Assembly: GCA_023678885.1 (NCBI GenBank)
Contig: CM042997.1
Span: forward strand, 22,946,064 to 23,010,063
Source of the DNA: Pogostemon cablin
Taxonomy: Eukaryota; Streptophyta; Magnoliopsida; Lamiales; Lamiaceae
Direction of reading: 5' to 3'
Length of the DNA: 64,000 nt
The first letter of the stretch is position 1; each line of letters opens with the position of its first letter. Under the pieces are notes generated by a model. That model did no database searches, was not told where the DNA came from, and saw only the letters and a program-made list of their open reading frames with translations. This document shows positions 1-12,347 of this stretch, in pieces. The translations under genes were made by a program, and so were the position numbers.

Positions 1-3000
1 AAATATATATTTTTTTTCTAAAACTATTTTGTCCAAAATATTTGAAGTGTAGTTAATAAAATTCGGAATGTTCTTATGTAATTGGTGTATAAGCTACTCT
101 ATTTTGTTATTGAATGTTATTTATTTGTTTTTTGTTTTGGTGAATTTTGATTTATTTTATTTTTATATTTAGCACAAAAACTAGCCTGATTTTTAAAATT
201 ACTCTATAGTACAATGCAATGTTATTTTAAGTTACAATATAAAATGTAATTTAATGTTGTTAATGAACTCTTATAATCTATATAATCTAAAGAATATTTT
301 TTTATATTTTTAAGAGTAATCCTTCTTAAAAGTGTGCAACAAACTTCATACAGCCGATTGCCGATTGCATATTACCATCTCTATATTTTATGTCCTGTGG
401 CACTTTGGGTTTGGATTTGTGTTATTTTGGTGTGATTTGTGTCACTCCGTTTGATGAGTGACACTTAAAAGAGAGGATGAAAACTATATTCTAAGTGACA
501 CTTTAGGTTTGGATCTTTTGTGTTATTTTGGTGTGATTTGTGTCACTCCGTTGGATTGAATGACACTTAGGAGAGATGATGAAAATTATATTCTAAGTCA
601 ACCATTAAACTATAGGAACAATGGATTGGATTTCTCCATCCTGATGATGAAAATTATATTCTAAGCCAACCATTAAACTATAGGAACAATGGATTGGATT
701 CTCCATCCTGCCAAGTGTTATTCTACAAGGAGATGTTATAAGAGATGTCATACTAAACTATCACAGAACATTTGGTGCCATATTTTATTGTTGATTTACT
801 CTCCATATCATCGCGCAAAAATCCTAAAGAAGAAATGTTTCAAAATCCAAAGAATAAATCCAAAAAACTAGATTTCCATAAACATATAAATTAATATATA
901 TACTCCATCCAATTCGTTACAAAGAATTCATTTACCATTTTAAGCAGTCACCTAAAAATATTAATTTTCTCTTTAGTAAAAGGGTCTCACATATGATCCA
1001 TTCCATTACATTCATTTAATACTATTATTCAGACGATATATAAAATAATAATACTTTTTAATTTAATTGTCGGGAGTATATACATAAATTCCAACAGCTC
1101 TTTCTTCCATTATTACAACACCTGCATAATTTGAAGTTGTGTTATGGTAGTATGATGATATGATAAGACAGTATAAGGGGTGGTCCACATCAATGTTCAA
1201 AAACATAATAAAATCAACAACATTTCATTCAATCATCATGCATAATTGCAGCTCTGTTCTTTGGAGCCTTTGATGATTATCAAGAATATTAAAAACCCAT
1301 TATTACCAGCCAAAAAAAACTAAACAAAACTCATAAATGTATTTATAAGCGTTGTTCTCCATATTAAGAAAATCAATTTTTCCTACTCATGATTTTCCTT
1401 TAGGGATCATAATTCCACTGCATTAATTTTTATTTGCTGTATTTATAATTAAGACCCATTAATGATATTTACTGACCCCTAAACTTCCTTTGAAGCCTAT
1501 AGTGTACCGTTGGATTCTGCCTTTCAAATATCCTACTTATTAACCATTTATAAAATACATGCATCCTATAAATTAATTCAACATCTTCTACAGATTTTTT
1601 AGGATTTTGGGATTTTCTTGGAGACCATTTAATTAGTTAAGGCTAATCCAGTTGCAAGATTTGATTTTTAACACCATTCTGTAAGTCTTCATCATGTATC
1701 TATTTTATGGGTTTTTTTTTATGTATGTGTATGTATATTGTATATATATGTGTGTGTTGTTTTGCTTTCTATCCTTTCTTTTTGTTTATCTTTATCTGAT
1801 TCTGTTTGGAAGTTTTCATGCTTTATATCCAACATTTGCAGAGCTCACTTGGTTGTATAATGGAGTTTTAATACCATTTTCATGCAAATCTTGTTATGTA
1901 CTTTTGATAGAGTAGTTCATTCAAGATTTTTCTTCTTCTTTTTTTATTTTATTTTATTTTTCTCCCAATATTTTACACTAGTGGAATAAAAAATTCAGTA
2001 GGATTCTTCTCTTGGTGCTCTTTAATTACTTGATTCAAGGTGGTCACTTGAAAGGATAATTGCCTTACTTATGTTGATTAGATAATCGAGTTTTGAGCTC
2101 GTTTCATTGAATGCAATCCGTCGATCAGATGGTCTCATACAAGTCTGAGCCTCTCATTCAGGTTAAAATCCATAATATTACAAGGAACTCAATTATTGTG
2201 ACATGGAATAGTGTACCATAACTTTTCTTTATATGTTTTAAGTAATAACATTTGAAGTGCAACTTACAAAGATAGATAAACCACTTTTTAGCATAGTATG
2301 CCTTCACTTTAGTATGAGCAGAGTGGGTAGTGAGAACTTTGCTTTTTCTTTATAAATATTAATATATGAATGAATATCATCTTTTAATTCTGATTTGGGG
2401 GTAGTGTTGATGCTCCTCATGCAAGGATTTTTACACTATATATAATTCATAACAATTAGATATAGAATTCAACATAGATTTGTATAATAAAGTTGCTTCT
2501 GCTTTTCCACCACCAAAAAGTCTATCAAGAATATTTTACTTTTCCCACCTTTTACTTTATTTAAATAAAGAACCTCACAATTAAGCTACAGCTTGAACTA
2601 ATTATCAACTTTTGCTAATCCAATGTGTTAGTTTGTCTTGGTTTTCGTTTGCAAAAGTTAATGTGTCGTTTCTTTGCCACGAAGTAAGCTTAAGAGCTCG
2701 CCGACACTTTCCTGTTTAGTTTCCGTTGAAACGAATAGGAGTCTTACATTGATCGAACATGACATTGTTTTCAAATGGCTGTAATAAGTAACTAATTAAG
2801 TCTAATAAACTATATGACTTGTTTGTTATATAGTCTATTAACATAAGATTTTGGTTAAGTAAATTTTACTTTAGGAGATTTACAGTGTAGAAACTATACT
2901 TTCAAGTGAAACATAGTGGTTTTGCTTTTACATAGTAAAGTTAGAAAAGAGTGATTCTTTTGACAAAAGAGAGCAATGAATGGTTTATTTAAAAAAAAAA

Positions 3001-3350
3001 TTTTAATCTCAAAAGTTGTAAATCTATTTTCAGCCATTTGAGTCATCTAATGTTGCTTTCCAATGAAGGCTTCTTTCAGAGAGAGAATTTGAAGAGGTAA
3101 TTTGACTTAACTTTGAATATATCTCATTAAATCATTAGAGCATAGTCTTGGCTTTTGATGTCGATCTGGTAATGATTTGCGTTTCATGTAACACCAACAT
3201 GTAACGAGCGTAATCTCAGCATAAGATTAGATGCATTGCCTTAATAAAAGTTAGTATATATGCTGTTCTTTTTTTAAAAAAAAAACTGTGGTTGCATTTT
3301 GTAGTTCATCATGAGGAAGCATTGGCTTCTCATTTCCATCGAATGTATCG
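1..3350. other. AT-rich intergenic region
   Basis: No convincing coding sequence is seen. Open frames here are short, AT-driven and free of recognisable motifs. The stretch holds a nested tandem repeat (397-709, listed separately). Near 2118-2150 it has a fragment resembling the end of the GTCTCACG terminal-repeat family (AGATGGTCTCATACAAGT). The last few hundred bases probably hold the promoter and leader of the receptor kinase gene. A possible leader donor (GAAGAG/gtaatt near 3097) and acceptor (cttgacag near 3402) would remove a leader intron, but this is only inference. Confidence 0.6.
397..709. repeat. Compound tandem repeat: about 98-bp unit twice, then 68-bp unit twice
   Basis: A unit beginning GTGGCACTTTGGGTTTGGAT at 397 recurs at 495 as GTGACACTTTAGGTTTGGAT. 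Both copies run through TGTGTCACTCCGTT and end near ATTCTAAGT. The tail of the second copy is itself duplicated: 575-642 and 643-709 are nearly identical (GATGATGAAAATTATATTCT through CTCCATCCT). Two rounds of local duplication are therefore visible. No coding role is seen. Confidence 0.8.
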
Positions 3351-3462
3351 TTTCTAGGTTGTACTGATTCAGACACTGAATCTTACTTCTTCTTGACAGA
3401 AGCTTCTTCAAGTACAACATCAACTGAGCTCACTGAAAAGCAGTATTGAATTTAAGCTCCCA

Positions 3463-5469
3463 ATGAAACTCAAGTTTGTGCTATCCAATCTCATTCTTCT
3501 ACTCTCATATTCACCTCTGATCAATTCCAACCTCACCTCTGACACAAATGCTCTTCTTGAATTCGTCGTTGCTGTTCCACATGTCCGAAAGCTCAATTGG
3601 AACGCGACTACTCGCATCTGCTCCACTTGGATTGGCATCACTTGCTCAAAGAATGGAACTAGAGTGATAGGGGTGCATCTTCCCGGTATAGGCCTATACG
3701 GTTCCATCCCGGTTAATACTATAGGAAAGCTAAGTGCTCTTAGAGTCCTTAGTCTTAGATCCAACTATCTCAGTGGAGATCTTCCTTCTGATATCCTTTC
3801 ACTTCCCTCTCTTCAAGCACTCTATCTTCACCATAATAACTTCTCCGGTAGCATCCCTCTCTCCCTTTCGCCTCGTCTCAGTGTCATTGATCTTTCTTTC
3901 AACTCATTAACTGGAGATCTTCCATCATCACTACTGAATTTGAAAAGATTATCTGTTTTAAATCTTCAGTTCAACTCATTGTCAGGGTCAGTCCCTAATC
4001 TTGTTGTTCCAACTCTTGTGGCTTTGAATTTGAGTTATAACTCACTAAATGGCTTAATTCCTCTGTCCCTTAAGAAGTTCCCTGTTTCTTCATTTATTGG
4101 AAATGCTCATTTATGCGACCCGCCCTTGAGTCATTGCTCCGTGTCGTCTCCTTCACCTTCACCTCCTCCGTTCCCTTCCTCTTCCCTTTCACCAATCTCA
4201 GGAACTGTTGCAAATTCAAGAAAACTTGGTACAGGATCCATCAGTGCTATCGCCATTGGTGGGGCATTTCTGATTTTTCTACTCGTGGCGTACGTGTTCT
4301 GTTGTGTGAAGAGGAAGAAGGAAGGTGGTGGTGCTACTAGAGTGATCAAAGTTAAGAGCTCTGATGGAAAGACGGAGAATCTCAAGTCGGAGGACTTTGG
4401 AAGTGGCGTTCAAGGCGCTGAAAAGATCAAGCTAAATGTATTCGAAGGCTGCTCGTTCAACTTTGATCTAGAGGACCTGCTGAGGGCATCAGCAGAAGTG
4501 CTTGGAAAGGGGACATATGGTACAACTTACAAGGCCATTCTTGATGAAGTCACAACAGTTGCTGTAAAAAGACTAAAGGAAGTTGGGGTTGGAAAAAAGG
4601 ATTTTGATGAATATATGGAGCTCGTGAACAGACTTGGTCGCCATCCAAACGTCGTCCCACTCCTCGCCTATTACTGCTCAAAGGACGAGAAGCTTCTCGT
4701 CTACGAGTACATGCCTGGGAGCAGCCTCTCCGCTTCCTTGCATGGTATTCTTAAATCAACTTAATCACAACAAATTAGATGCCACATTATTCATCAAGCT
4801 TTTCTCTTTGCATGAACATTGATTGATCTGTGTGGCAATTGCATAACAGGTAATCGAGACGTTGGAAGAACTCCTCTTGATTGGGACGCGAGGCTAAACA
4901 TCACACTTGGAGCAGCAAGAGGGATTGCACACATCCACTCAGAAGGAGGTGCCAAGTTCATCCATGGCAACATTAAGTCCTCAAACATACTCCTAAGAGG
5001 TGGTCTAGATGGCTGTGTTTCTGACTTCGGATTGAGCCCTCTGATGACCTACACGGAAGTCAAGTATCGAGCAGCTGGCTATCGCGCTCCAGAGGTGATA
5101 GAAACGCGAAAAGCCAGCCAAAAGTCGGATGTGTACAGCTTTGGTGTCCTCCTATTGGAGATACTAACAGGGAAGTCCCCTGTCCGGTATGATGAAGTGG
5201 TTGACCTACCCCGGTGGGTGAGGTCTGTCGTCCGAGAGGAGTGGACGGCTGAAGTGTTCGACGAGGAGCTCATGAAGTATCAAAACATAGAAGAAGAGTT
5301 GGTGCAGATGCTGCAGATTGCATTCTGTTGCGTTGCAAAGGTGGCGGACATGAGGCCGACTATGAATGAAGTCGTCGCCATGATCGAGAGGATTCGACAT
5401 CCGGAGATGGAGAACCGGCCGTCGTCGGAGGACAACAGGTCTAAGGACTACAATCTGCAAACACCATGA
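3463..5469 (+). CDS. LRR receptor-like kinase, probable inactive kinase (LRR-III type)
   Basis: Two exons, 3463-4744 and 4850-5469, joined across a 105-bp GT-AG intron, give 633 aa. The joint restores the expected SLHGNRDVGRTPLDW. Order of parts: signal peptide (about 1-22), LRRNT with paired Cys around CSTWIGITC, about five LRRs (LSALRVLSLRSNYLSGDLP and repeats), a Ser/Pro-rich juxtamembrane stretch, a transmembrane helix near 260-282 followed by KRKK, then a kinase domain. The Gly loop is LGKGTYGTTY (near 346) and the ATP lysine sits in VAVKR (near K369). The catalytic HRD is replaced by HGN (466-468), so the catalytic Asp is Asn. DFG is kept (near 486). This matches the plant family annotated 'probable inactive receptor kinase', such as At5g58300. 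The expected role is a plasma-membrane receptor or co-receptor that signals by scaffolding; the ligand is unknown. The ATG at 3463 is the first Met of the signal peptide. Confidence 0.93.
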
Positions 5470-8400
5470 TCATGATCACCTAGCAAGCATTGATTTATAT
5501 ATAGTGTATTTTTTTGGAATTCTTGGATGAATTTAGGGGTGTAAAATGGAATGTTTTATGTTGTGGTGTAATTGTATTTGCTTCAAGTAGTATGATTTAT
5601 AATGAATGCGGTTGTTTTCATTGTGAATAAATTAAGGGTAGATAGAGCATTGTCATCATTGCATTCATGCAAGGGTATGTTTGGATCATGCTAGTCAATT
5701 GGGAAATTTCAAACTTTGAAATTCATTGATTTGAATTGAATTTTTTAATGTTGTGGAATAAAATAATTACATGGGATTTTTAAAATCTCAAAATCTAAAT
5801 CCTGAGGGACATTAATTAATTATTATGGGGTCTATTGATAAGTGTCTTCTAATTGAGTGTGTGATGTGGGATAATTTTTAATAAAATTTAGGAGGAATTT
5901 TAGGACAATTGTAACATTCTTTTTAAATTAATTTTGCACATTGTTGTCATGTGAGTAATAATAGTTGGGTAATAGAGAATATAAATTTGTATCAATAGGC
6001 AATTATACTCAACTCTTCATATTCAAATATTATTACCAACAACTCAAATTTTTTTTTCTTTTTTAACCAAAATCCCTCTAAAAAAACCATTATACCCCTC
6101 TCCCAAAATTAAAAAAAAAATTCTAAGTCTAAATTCACTCACCCACACACCCCACTGCCACCGAAAACCACCGTCGGTCGTGTGGGTGACCCACACCCAT
6201 CGCCGGCTGCCATCGGTTGCATGGGTGACCCACACCCACCGCCCTCCACCGCCTGCCGTGTGAGTGACTTACACCGGAACCGATGCCGATAGACCCGTAT
6301 GGGTGACCTAAATATGGGATACATTGGGTATTGATTTTGAAAATAAGTGTAAAAAAGTCCAAAAATATACAATTGTGTAAAAAAGATAGCAAAAAAAAAT
6401 ATTGATAAAAATTTTGCATAATGAATTTTGTATATTATTTCAGTTCTCCATATAATTTTATATCTAACATTAATTCTATAAACTCAACGTATAGTAATTC
6501 TAAAATAATTTTTTTTCTCGTCAATTATTGACCGTCTTTCTATATGTGCTCAAGAATTGTCATTATAGTTTAATGAGATTTTCCACCCTGCAAGTTATGA
6601 AATTTCCGAAATTATTGAAAACAAAATGCCGAAATCACACCAAAGCAGGCCACGGAGAAGCACTTGGCCTATGACATTGGTTTCTCAATAACCTTTAAAC
6701 TTATGAGCCTTACTTGACTGATCACGGGTCATCGGATGACTGCGCACCCCATATAAAAAGGTCATGACTAACTCATGGTTAGCCAAGAATTGGCCTAAAC
6801 TTATTCCACATTAATTCTATTGCTTCATTTCTTTTCAAATTCTTAGAAAACTCTAAATTTTCAATTTGAGATTCATTGATTTCTAATCCAAGAGGGATTC
6901 ACGATTAGTCAGCCGGCTAAAGCCAAGAATTAGCACTTCTCTAACATTCTTTCAACTTAATATGAAAGAAAATTTCTATTTAGTGGGAGAGACCAGAATC
7001 CCTTATTTGAGGAAGTTTGATTTGAATATGAACAAGAGCCCTGCGTGTGTTATTATAAGGTTTATATTTTTTTTATAGTAAATGATACTTGTACAAAATA
7101 ATTAATATATATTTTGAATCTATATATAATAATTACTCATTATATATTAAAATATTATTTATCTCATTTCACTACACAATAAAATACTACTATAATACTT
7201 AATTTTCATGTAAAAAAAATATACTCCATAAACCTTCGAATAGAAGAGAGAATATTAGTTTCAATAAAAAATTGTATAAATGTCAATAACTAGGATGCGT
7301 TTAAAGTTGTTAAATGGGTCAATCTTAATCTATTAGGGCCAACTCTATCAAGGTTTGGGTTAAACGGCTTCGAGCTAATCGAACCAGTTTAAACGAACTA
7401 CTAAAATATGAACCTAATCCTAACAATAACGGATTTTAGGTTAAATGGCCAACCCTACTGGCTATACAATAAAAATTACAAATAAAGTTATAAATATAAA
7501 TATAAAATCTACATTATAAAAATAAACCTGAAATTCTATTTTTATCTTCAATTTTTCTCCATCTTTTCAATGTTACTGTATTTAAAAATCATTCAATTTC
7601 AATCTTAACCGTCAATTTTATACTTTTGATCTCAAGCATTAACCCTATTTATTTATGCCAATAATATATTTTTAAAATTTTTTAATTAATAATAATAATA
7701 TAACTTTGATAAATATTGGATATATTTTTTGGCATATTTGACTAATTATCAATGAATATATTAATTTTCAATCAATTTATAAATCAATATTTAATAGATT
7801 TAATTTAATTTAATTTACTTAAAATTTATATTTTGATAATATATTTTTTTCTTAATATTCCATCAATCTATTTAAACTATTTAATTTTAATTTAATTTAT
7901 AAATAATTTTTTTAATGAATTTATTTTAATTTTAATAGATATATTTTTAATTTAATATGTACTCTAAAATATCCTCTTAATTTAATTTTATTAATCTATT
8001 TTACGATAAAATTCATCAAGACAACGAGACGGGTGTTTTCCGTTACCCTAACAATGGGTGGTATTTTTGTAAATAAAGTGTAATGAGAGCTTAGTTGTTA
8101 TGATCATTTTACTATTTTAGGAGTGTGAAGACTTTATAATTTTTTTATAATATTAATTTAATCATTAAAAAATAAAATATATAAAATAAATGAATATTAA
8201 ATGGATATAAGTAACCCATGTGTATCTATAAATGAATTTGGGACGGGTACTTATAATGAACTTTTTTAATGAATGGGTAATGATACAGGTATTTAATATT
8301 TAAATAAATATGTGTATCCTTAAATAAACGTTTTCCCTAAACGTTATTATCCTTAAATACAAGTAAAAAATAATGTTATGAAAAAATTAAATATACGTAT

Positions 8401-8905
8401 TATACGATTTAATTAATAAATATAAAATTACGTTATATTAAAAAAAATAAAAATTATATTTATAAAGTATATATAATTAATTAGTATTTTATTTATAAAA
8501 TTTATAAAATACATAAATTCACATAAATAAATATATATTATAATTTACGTAAAAACAATAATTTAAATATAAAAAATAAATGATTGCATATTATAATAAT
8601 ATAATTATTTCCTCCAATGCGGTAAAATCTAGTTTAAGTTAATAATGCATATAACATAATAAATGCAGAACTAATTAAGCAATTATTTAGGATTTAAAAC
8701 AATCAATAACATTAATGCACGAAAAAAAATTATTAGAGAGTGAGTAGGGCCAGTTACTATCAAACAAATAATAATATTTTATGATTATTTTGAGATTAAT
8801 ATTAAAATAATTTTGACAAAGAGTCTTGTGTGACCATTATTAAAAAATGATTTAAATTAATAAAAAGAGATAATAATACAATATCCAATTTTATGAAAAA
8901 ATTAT
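5470..8905. other. Kinase 3' flank and AT-rich intergenic region
   Basis: The first 150-200 bases are probably the kinase 3' UTR. After that the sequence is AT-rich spacer. It contains a GC-rich repeat island (6150-6310, listed separately). Near 6590-6960 a stretch of more balanced composition has a TATA-like TATAAAAAG at 6753 and could be a decayed LTR or promoter fragment, but no partner repeat or coding sequence was found. No gene is supported. Confidence 0.55.
6150..6310. repeat. GC-rich degenerate minisatellite (GGGTGACCCACACCCA)
   Basis: The motif GTGGGTGACCCACACCCA appears at about 6181-6198 and again, as ATGGGTGACCCACACCCA, at about 6220-6237. Weaker copies follow (GTGAGTGACTTACACC, then ATGGGTGACCTA). 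The spacing is roughly 40 bases. Composition differs sharply from the surrounding AT-rich DNA. Reading frames through it encode only Trp/Gly/His repeats, so I do not call a gene. Confidence 0.6.
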
Positions 8906-8906
8906 T

Positions 8907-9058
8907 GGCAAAAGCTCATGTCCTGTGCCCTGGGACACGGTACGTGTCTCCATGTGAACACAACACTTCCCCTTTTTATTCTATTTAAATTTATATATTG
9001 TTAGGGAATTTAAATTGTAAAGGGTCACGAAAATTGTAAAGGAACTGGGCGCACAAGA
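8907..9058 (+). repeat. Dispersed repeat GGCAAAAGCTCATG, copy 1
   Basis: It starts GGCAAAAGCTCATG, passes through GGGACACGG, GTGTCTCCATGTGAACACAA and TAAATTGTAAAGGG, and ends GGGCGCACAAGA. The same ordered blocks occur at 21752-21998 (same strand) and, inverted, at 43138-43316, so this is a small dispersed family. No terminal inverted repeat or clear target duplication was found. Confidence 0.7.
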
Positions 9059-9650
9059 AATATAAAATATAAATGAACACTCTAAGAAAAAAAAATGATA
9101 ATATTATTAATAAAAATGGCGAAAGAATAAGTGAGTGAATGATGGTAAAAGAGTGAAAGAAAGCTATAAAACGAGGAAGTTCCTACCCTCACTCTCCTCT
9201 CCCTCTCCCTCGCGGCAGATTCTCAAAGAAAGACCAAGACTTTGGTTTAGGTGTTCAACCAACTTACGTATGTGTTTTCAAAATTGGCCTTTTTCTGCTA
9301 AATCACCATCATCATCATTATTTCTATTTTATGGTGATTTTCTATTTTCTTAATATGTTTGTGGATGCTAGTATTTCTTCCATTGTACTACATGATGCTA
9401 CTTTAGAGGAAATTATAGAGTAAACTGTTGAATATTGGATGTGGAGATTGACCTGCAAATGTTTGGCTTATGCTTCCTGTCAAGATAATTCAAGAATTTA
9501 ACACAAGTAAAAAGAGGTAAGTGAATGTGTTGAGAATTATGACAACCTTTTTTGGTAAAATAATGAAATGGTGATTGTTGTTTTCAGTATAATAATTATT
9601 GCTTGAAAACTGAGGTTTGAATGGCAGTCTATATCTTGGTTAAAGGTATA

Positions 9651-9971
9651 CTCCCTCCGTCCCGGGAAGTATTTCGCGTATTGGTGTGCGCGGAGCTTAA
9701 GAAAATTTTGTATTTTTATGTATAAAGTAAGAAAGAGAATATATATTTTAGTTGATTTAATGAAAAAGGTGTGTAAAGTTATTGAGAGATGTGGAAAAAG
9801 TGTGTAAAGATTTTGGGAGATGTGAAAAAGTAAGTATTATATTGGGATATGTGTAAAAAGTGAGTATTAGTATAATGTATTTTTTACCAAATTTAGTAAA
9901 AGTAAAGTGTGAAATACTTTGAGGGACGGATGAAAAAGGAAAGTGTGAAATACTTTGGGGGACGGAGGGAG
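9651..9971. mobile_element. Stowaway-type MITE
   Basis: The terminal inverted repeats CTCCCTCCGTCCC and GGGACGGAGGGAG are flanked by TA on both sides (9649-9650 and 9972-9973), the hallmark of Tc1/mariner-derived Stowaway elements. Length is 321 bp. The inner edges also pair (AAGTATTTCGC against GTGAAATACTTTG). It ends 30 bases before the first Met of the CNGC-like pseudogene. Confidence 0.93.
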
Positions 9972-10001
9972 TATTAAGGAATTGGATGCATTTTGACAGA
10001 T

Positions 10002-11840
10002 ATGGTGCCTGCGGTGTGTGATGATCAGAATGGGTCTACAAGAAGAGGTGTTATAATCAGGACAAAAAGTGCACCAATCTCTTGTTTAACTGAGCCACGA
10101 GCTCTAGTAACCCAGAGAAGCAGTCCTTTGTATGCTAACTCCAACGTCTTTCAGACTGTTGTACGCTGAAAAAGGGCTGTCGCCAATGTACAAAGGTATC
10201 CTTGTTCAATTGAAAATAACAATTGGCCTGTGGTCGAAAAATGAACATCTTTTGAGGTCGGGCCATCTGGGGGTGTGCAATGATCCATACTGCACATCTT
10301 GTCCAATCAATTACAGTGTTGAGGAGCCTTCAACAACATTCGAGATATTTGATGTTAAACGCTCCAAAGTATGGCGTTTGCAATTTTCATTTCTCATTTG
10401 CCTTATATGCTTTCAAGTGATGGAGTACCTTTTTCTGATGTTCGTTACTCTTCATGCATGAAGTTGATTACTGCTTAGTTACAGAAGGTGATGAATGAAA
10501 TGTCTTGTCTCAGGAGAACAAGTGTATCGTAATAAATTGGCACATGACAATAACACTCGTTGTCTTGAGAAGCGTGAATGACTTCATTTATTTGCTCCAT
10601 ATCCTCCTCCAGGTACATATATTCTTTTATTTGCTTAACCATATGGTTGGTTGCTCTGATGCATGCACAGAGTGCTCATATCTTTTATGTATCATTGTTA
10701 TGTAAAAGTTGCCCTTGTTTTCTTGTGGATTTTCGATGATGCATGAGTAGGGAGGTAGATTTTATTTATTCTGATTAAGAGAAATGTACTTTTAGACTTC
10801 ACAATGTAATTTTTTGCAGTTCAGGCTAGCTTATGTTGATCCTGAATCCAGACTAGTGGAGATTTAGTTGATGACCCTAAAATGATTGCAAGGAATTATC
10901 TCTCTGGAAAATTTATTGTCGATTTCTTCCTTATACAAGTCACTAAATTGGATGTGATCCTATGAGTTTTATTTATCGATTAAAATGAATCGTTACCAAA
11001 ACTGTGTTAATTTCTGTAGATTATCATCCTATGGATCATACCAGATTCCGTTTCAACATCTGGTGCAAATTATCCAAGAAATCTCCTTCGATCAGCAATT
11101 CTTGTTCAGTTTATTCCAAGGATGTACAGATTGGCTGGCTACTAGAGGTCTAAATGAAGAGTTTACCTGAAGATCTTCAACGTGAAATTAGGTCTCGTGA
11201 TCTCTTCAATAAATTCCTGGGAAAAGTAAGAAATGCATTGCTGATCCCTACCATACTATTTCATTTCATAACAAACTCTAAAGCCCACCTTATTTTTGTG
11301 CAGGTCAGGTTACTTCAAATGTTGGATGAAGCTGTGGTGGATGCTATTCGGAAGAGGTTAAAGCGGAAAACATACATGAAACGCCCTAATTGACAAAATG
11401 GTATTCATAATTCGGGGGAAGATGGTTAGCATTGGGGATGAAGATTCCACCTTGTCGGAAGGGGATGTTTAACTTCTTACTTGGTGCCTCCAACGTTCTT
11501 AAACTAGTGATTGCCAATTTTACATAACTAACTGCCTACCCAATACGGATTCCAGGACACAGATTGTTGAGTAACAGGTTGGTAGGTTGCTTAACAAACA
11601 TGGAAGATTTTGAATTGCGAGCACCCGATCTTTAACAAGTAACCACCATCTTCGTCAGATTCTTGACAACTCCACGCCTTCAAGCCGCCATAAGGTGCCT
11701 CACTTAACTCACTCCGTCATCAAAGCAATCCAATCAAATTTGTTCATTTGGATTGCAGATACGAGTCCCCTTACTGGCGAACACTTGCAGCGAATCGAAT
11801 CCAAGTTGCCTGGAGATGCAGAAATAAACCAGCATTAAGT
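10002..11840 (+). pseudogene. Decayed cyclic-nucleotide-gated channel (CNGC19/20-like), pore region deleted
   Basis: Ordered pieces of a plant CNGC19/20-type channel are readable, separated by remnant introns. From 10002 comes the N-terminus with RTKSAPIS. After a frameshift near 10160-10180 comes NEHLLRSGHLGVCNDPYCT. At 10514-10612 the first transmembrane segment reads NKCIVINWHMTITLVVL, ending at a CAG/gt donor. From 10820 comes FRLAYVDPESRLV, then after a one-base frameshift DDPKMIARNYLSGKF. From 11020 comes SGANYPRNLL through RMYRLAG. Near 11137 it jumps straight to the C-linker (ATRGLNEE, then LPEDLQREIR), so most of S4, S5, pore and S6 are gone. Then follow LLQMLDEAVVDAIRKRLKRK from 11304, cyclic-nucleotide-binding fragments (KMVFIIRGKMVSIG) with stops, and a calmodulin IQ-like piece (ANRIQVAWRCR) near 11800. 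Multiple stops, frameshifts and the deletion rule out a working channel. Family assignment rests on recall of conserved motifs. Confidence 0.85.
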
Positions 11841-12347
11841 AGGCCAAGAAATGCAACACTGTGAAGGAGGCATGCAATGCAGCATGTTTCTTATGTTGTT
11901 TGATTCTCAGTCCATATGATTCACAACTTAACTGATCCACAATCTCTGGGTTATGTTCCACTCATTTATATATCAATTTAATTACAACCATAACTTTGCA
12001 CACTTGATATATGCAAATTTAAATTTCTACAAACATGTTTTCAATGATTAAGAGGGAGAGTTTAGTGGTTAAGAGGCATCATCTCATGTGTAGATAAGTT
12101 CTGCAGATTCCAGTTTTCACAGATTTCTTATACATCTCTCAGTGTAGATTGGGTGATTCTTCATGTTGTATTCTTTCCATCAATAATGAGGCTTCACCTT
12201 ATAAGTGTGGATGTAGATTCATTTTTCTTCGTTCTTGAATTTATGAGTGTTTCTCTTTGATCTAGTGTAGTGTTTGCAGCAAACTCCATGGCAAAACGAA
12301 TGAGGATGTAAGCGCAAGGAAACTAAACGTCTAACAACCATATCTTA
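11841..12347. other. Spacer downstream of CNGC-like pseudogene
   Basis: AT-rich sequence with no supported gene. It may hold the former 3' UTR of the channel gene. Confidence 0.5.

Noticed and set aside
1694..1915. Hydrophobic 73-codon frame
   Set aside because: The Phe/Tyr/Leu-rich composition follows from T-rich DNA; there is no motif, conserved start or other support.
6044..6419. Three overlapping minus-strand open frames
   Set aside because: They are the translation of a GC-rich minisatellite plus poly-A/T stretches; the repeats give the same peptide words in shifted frames.
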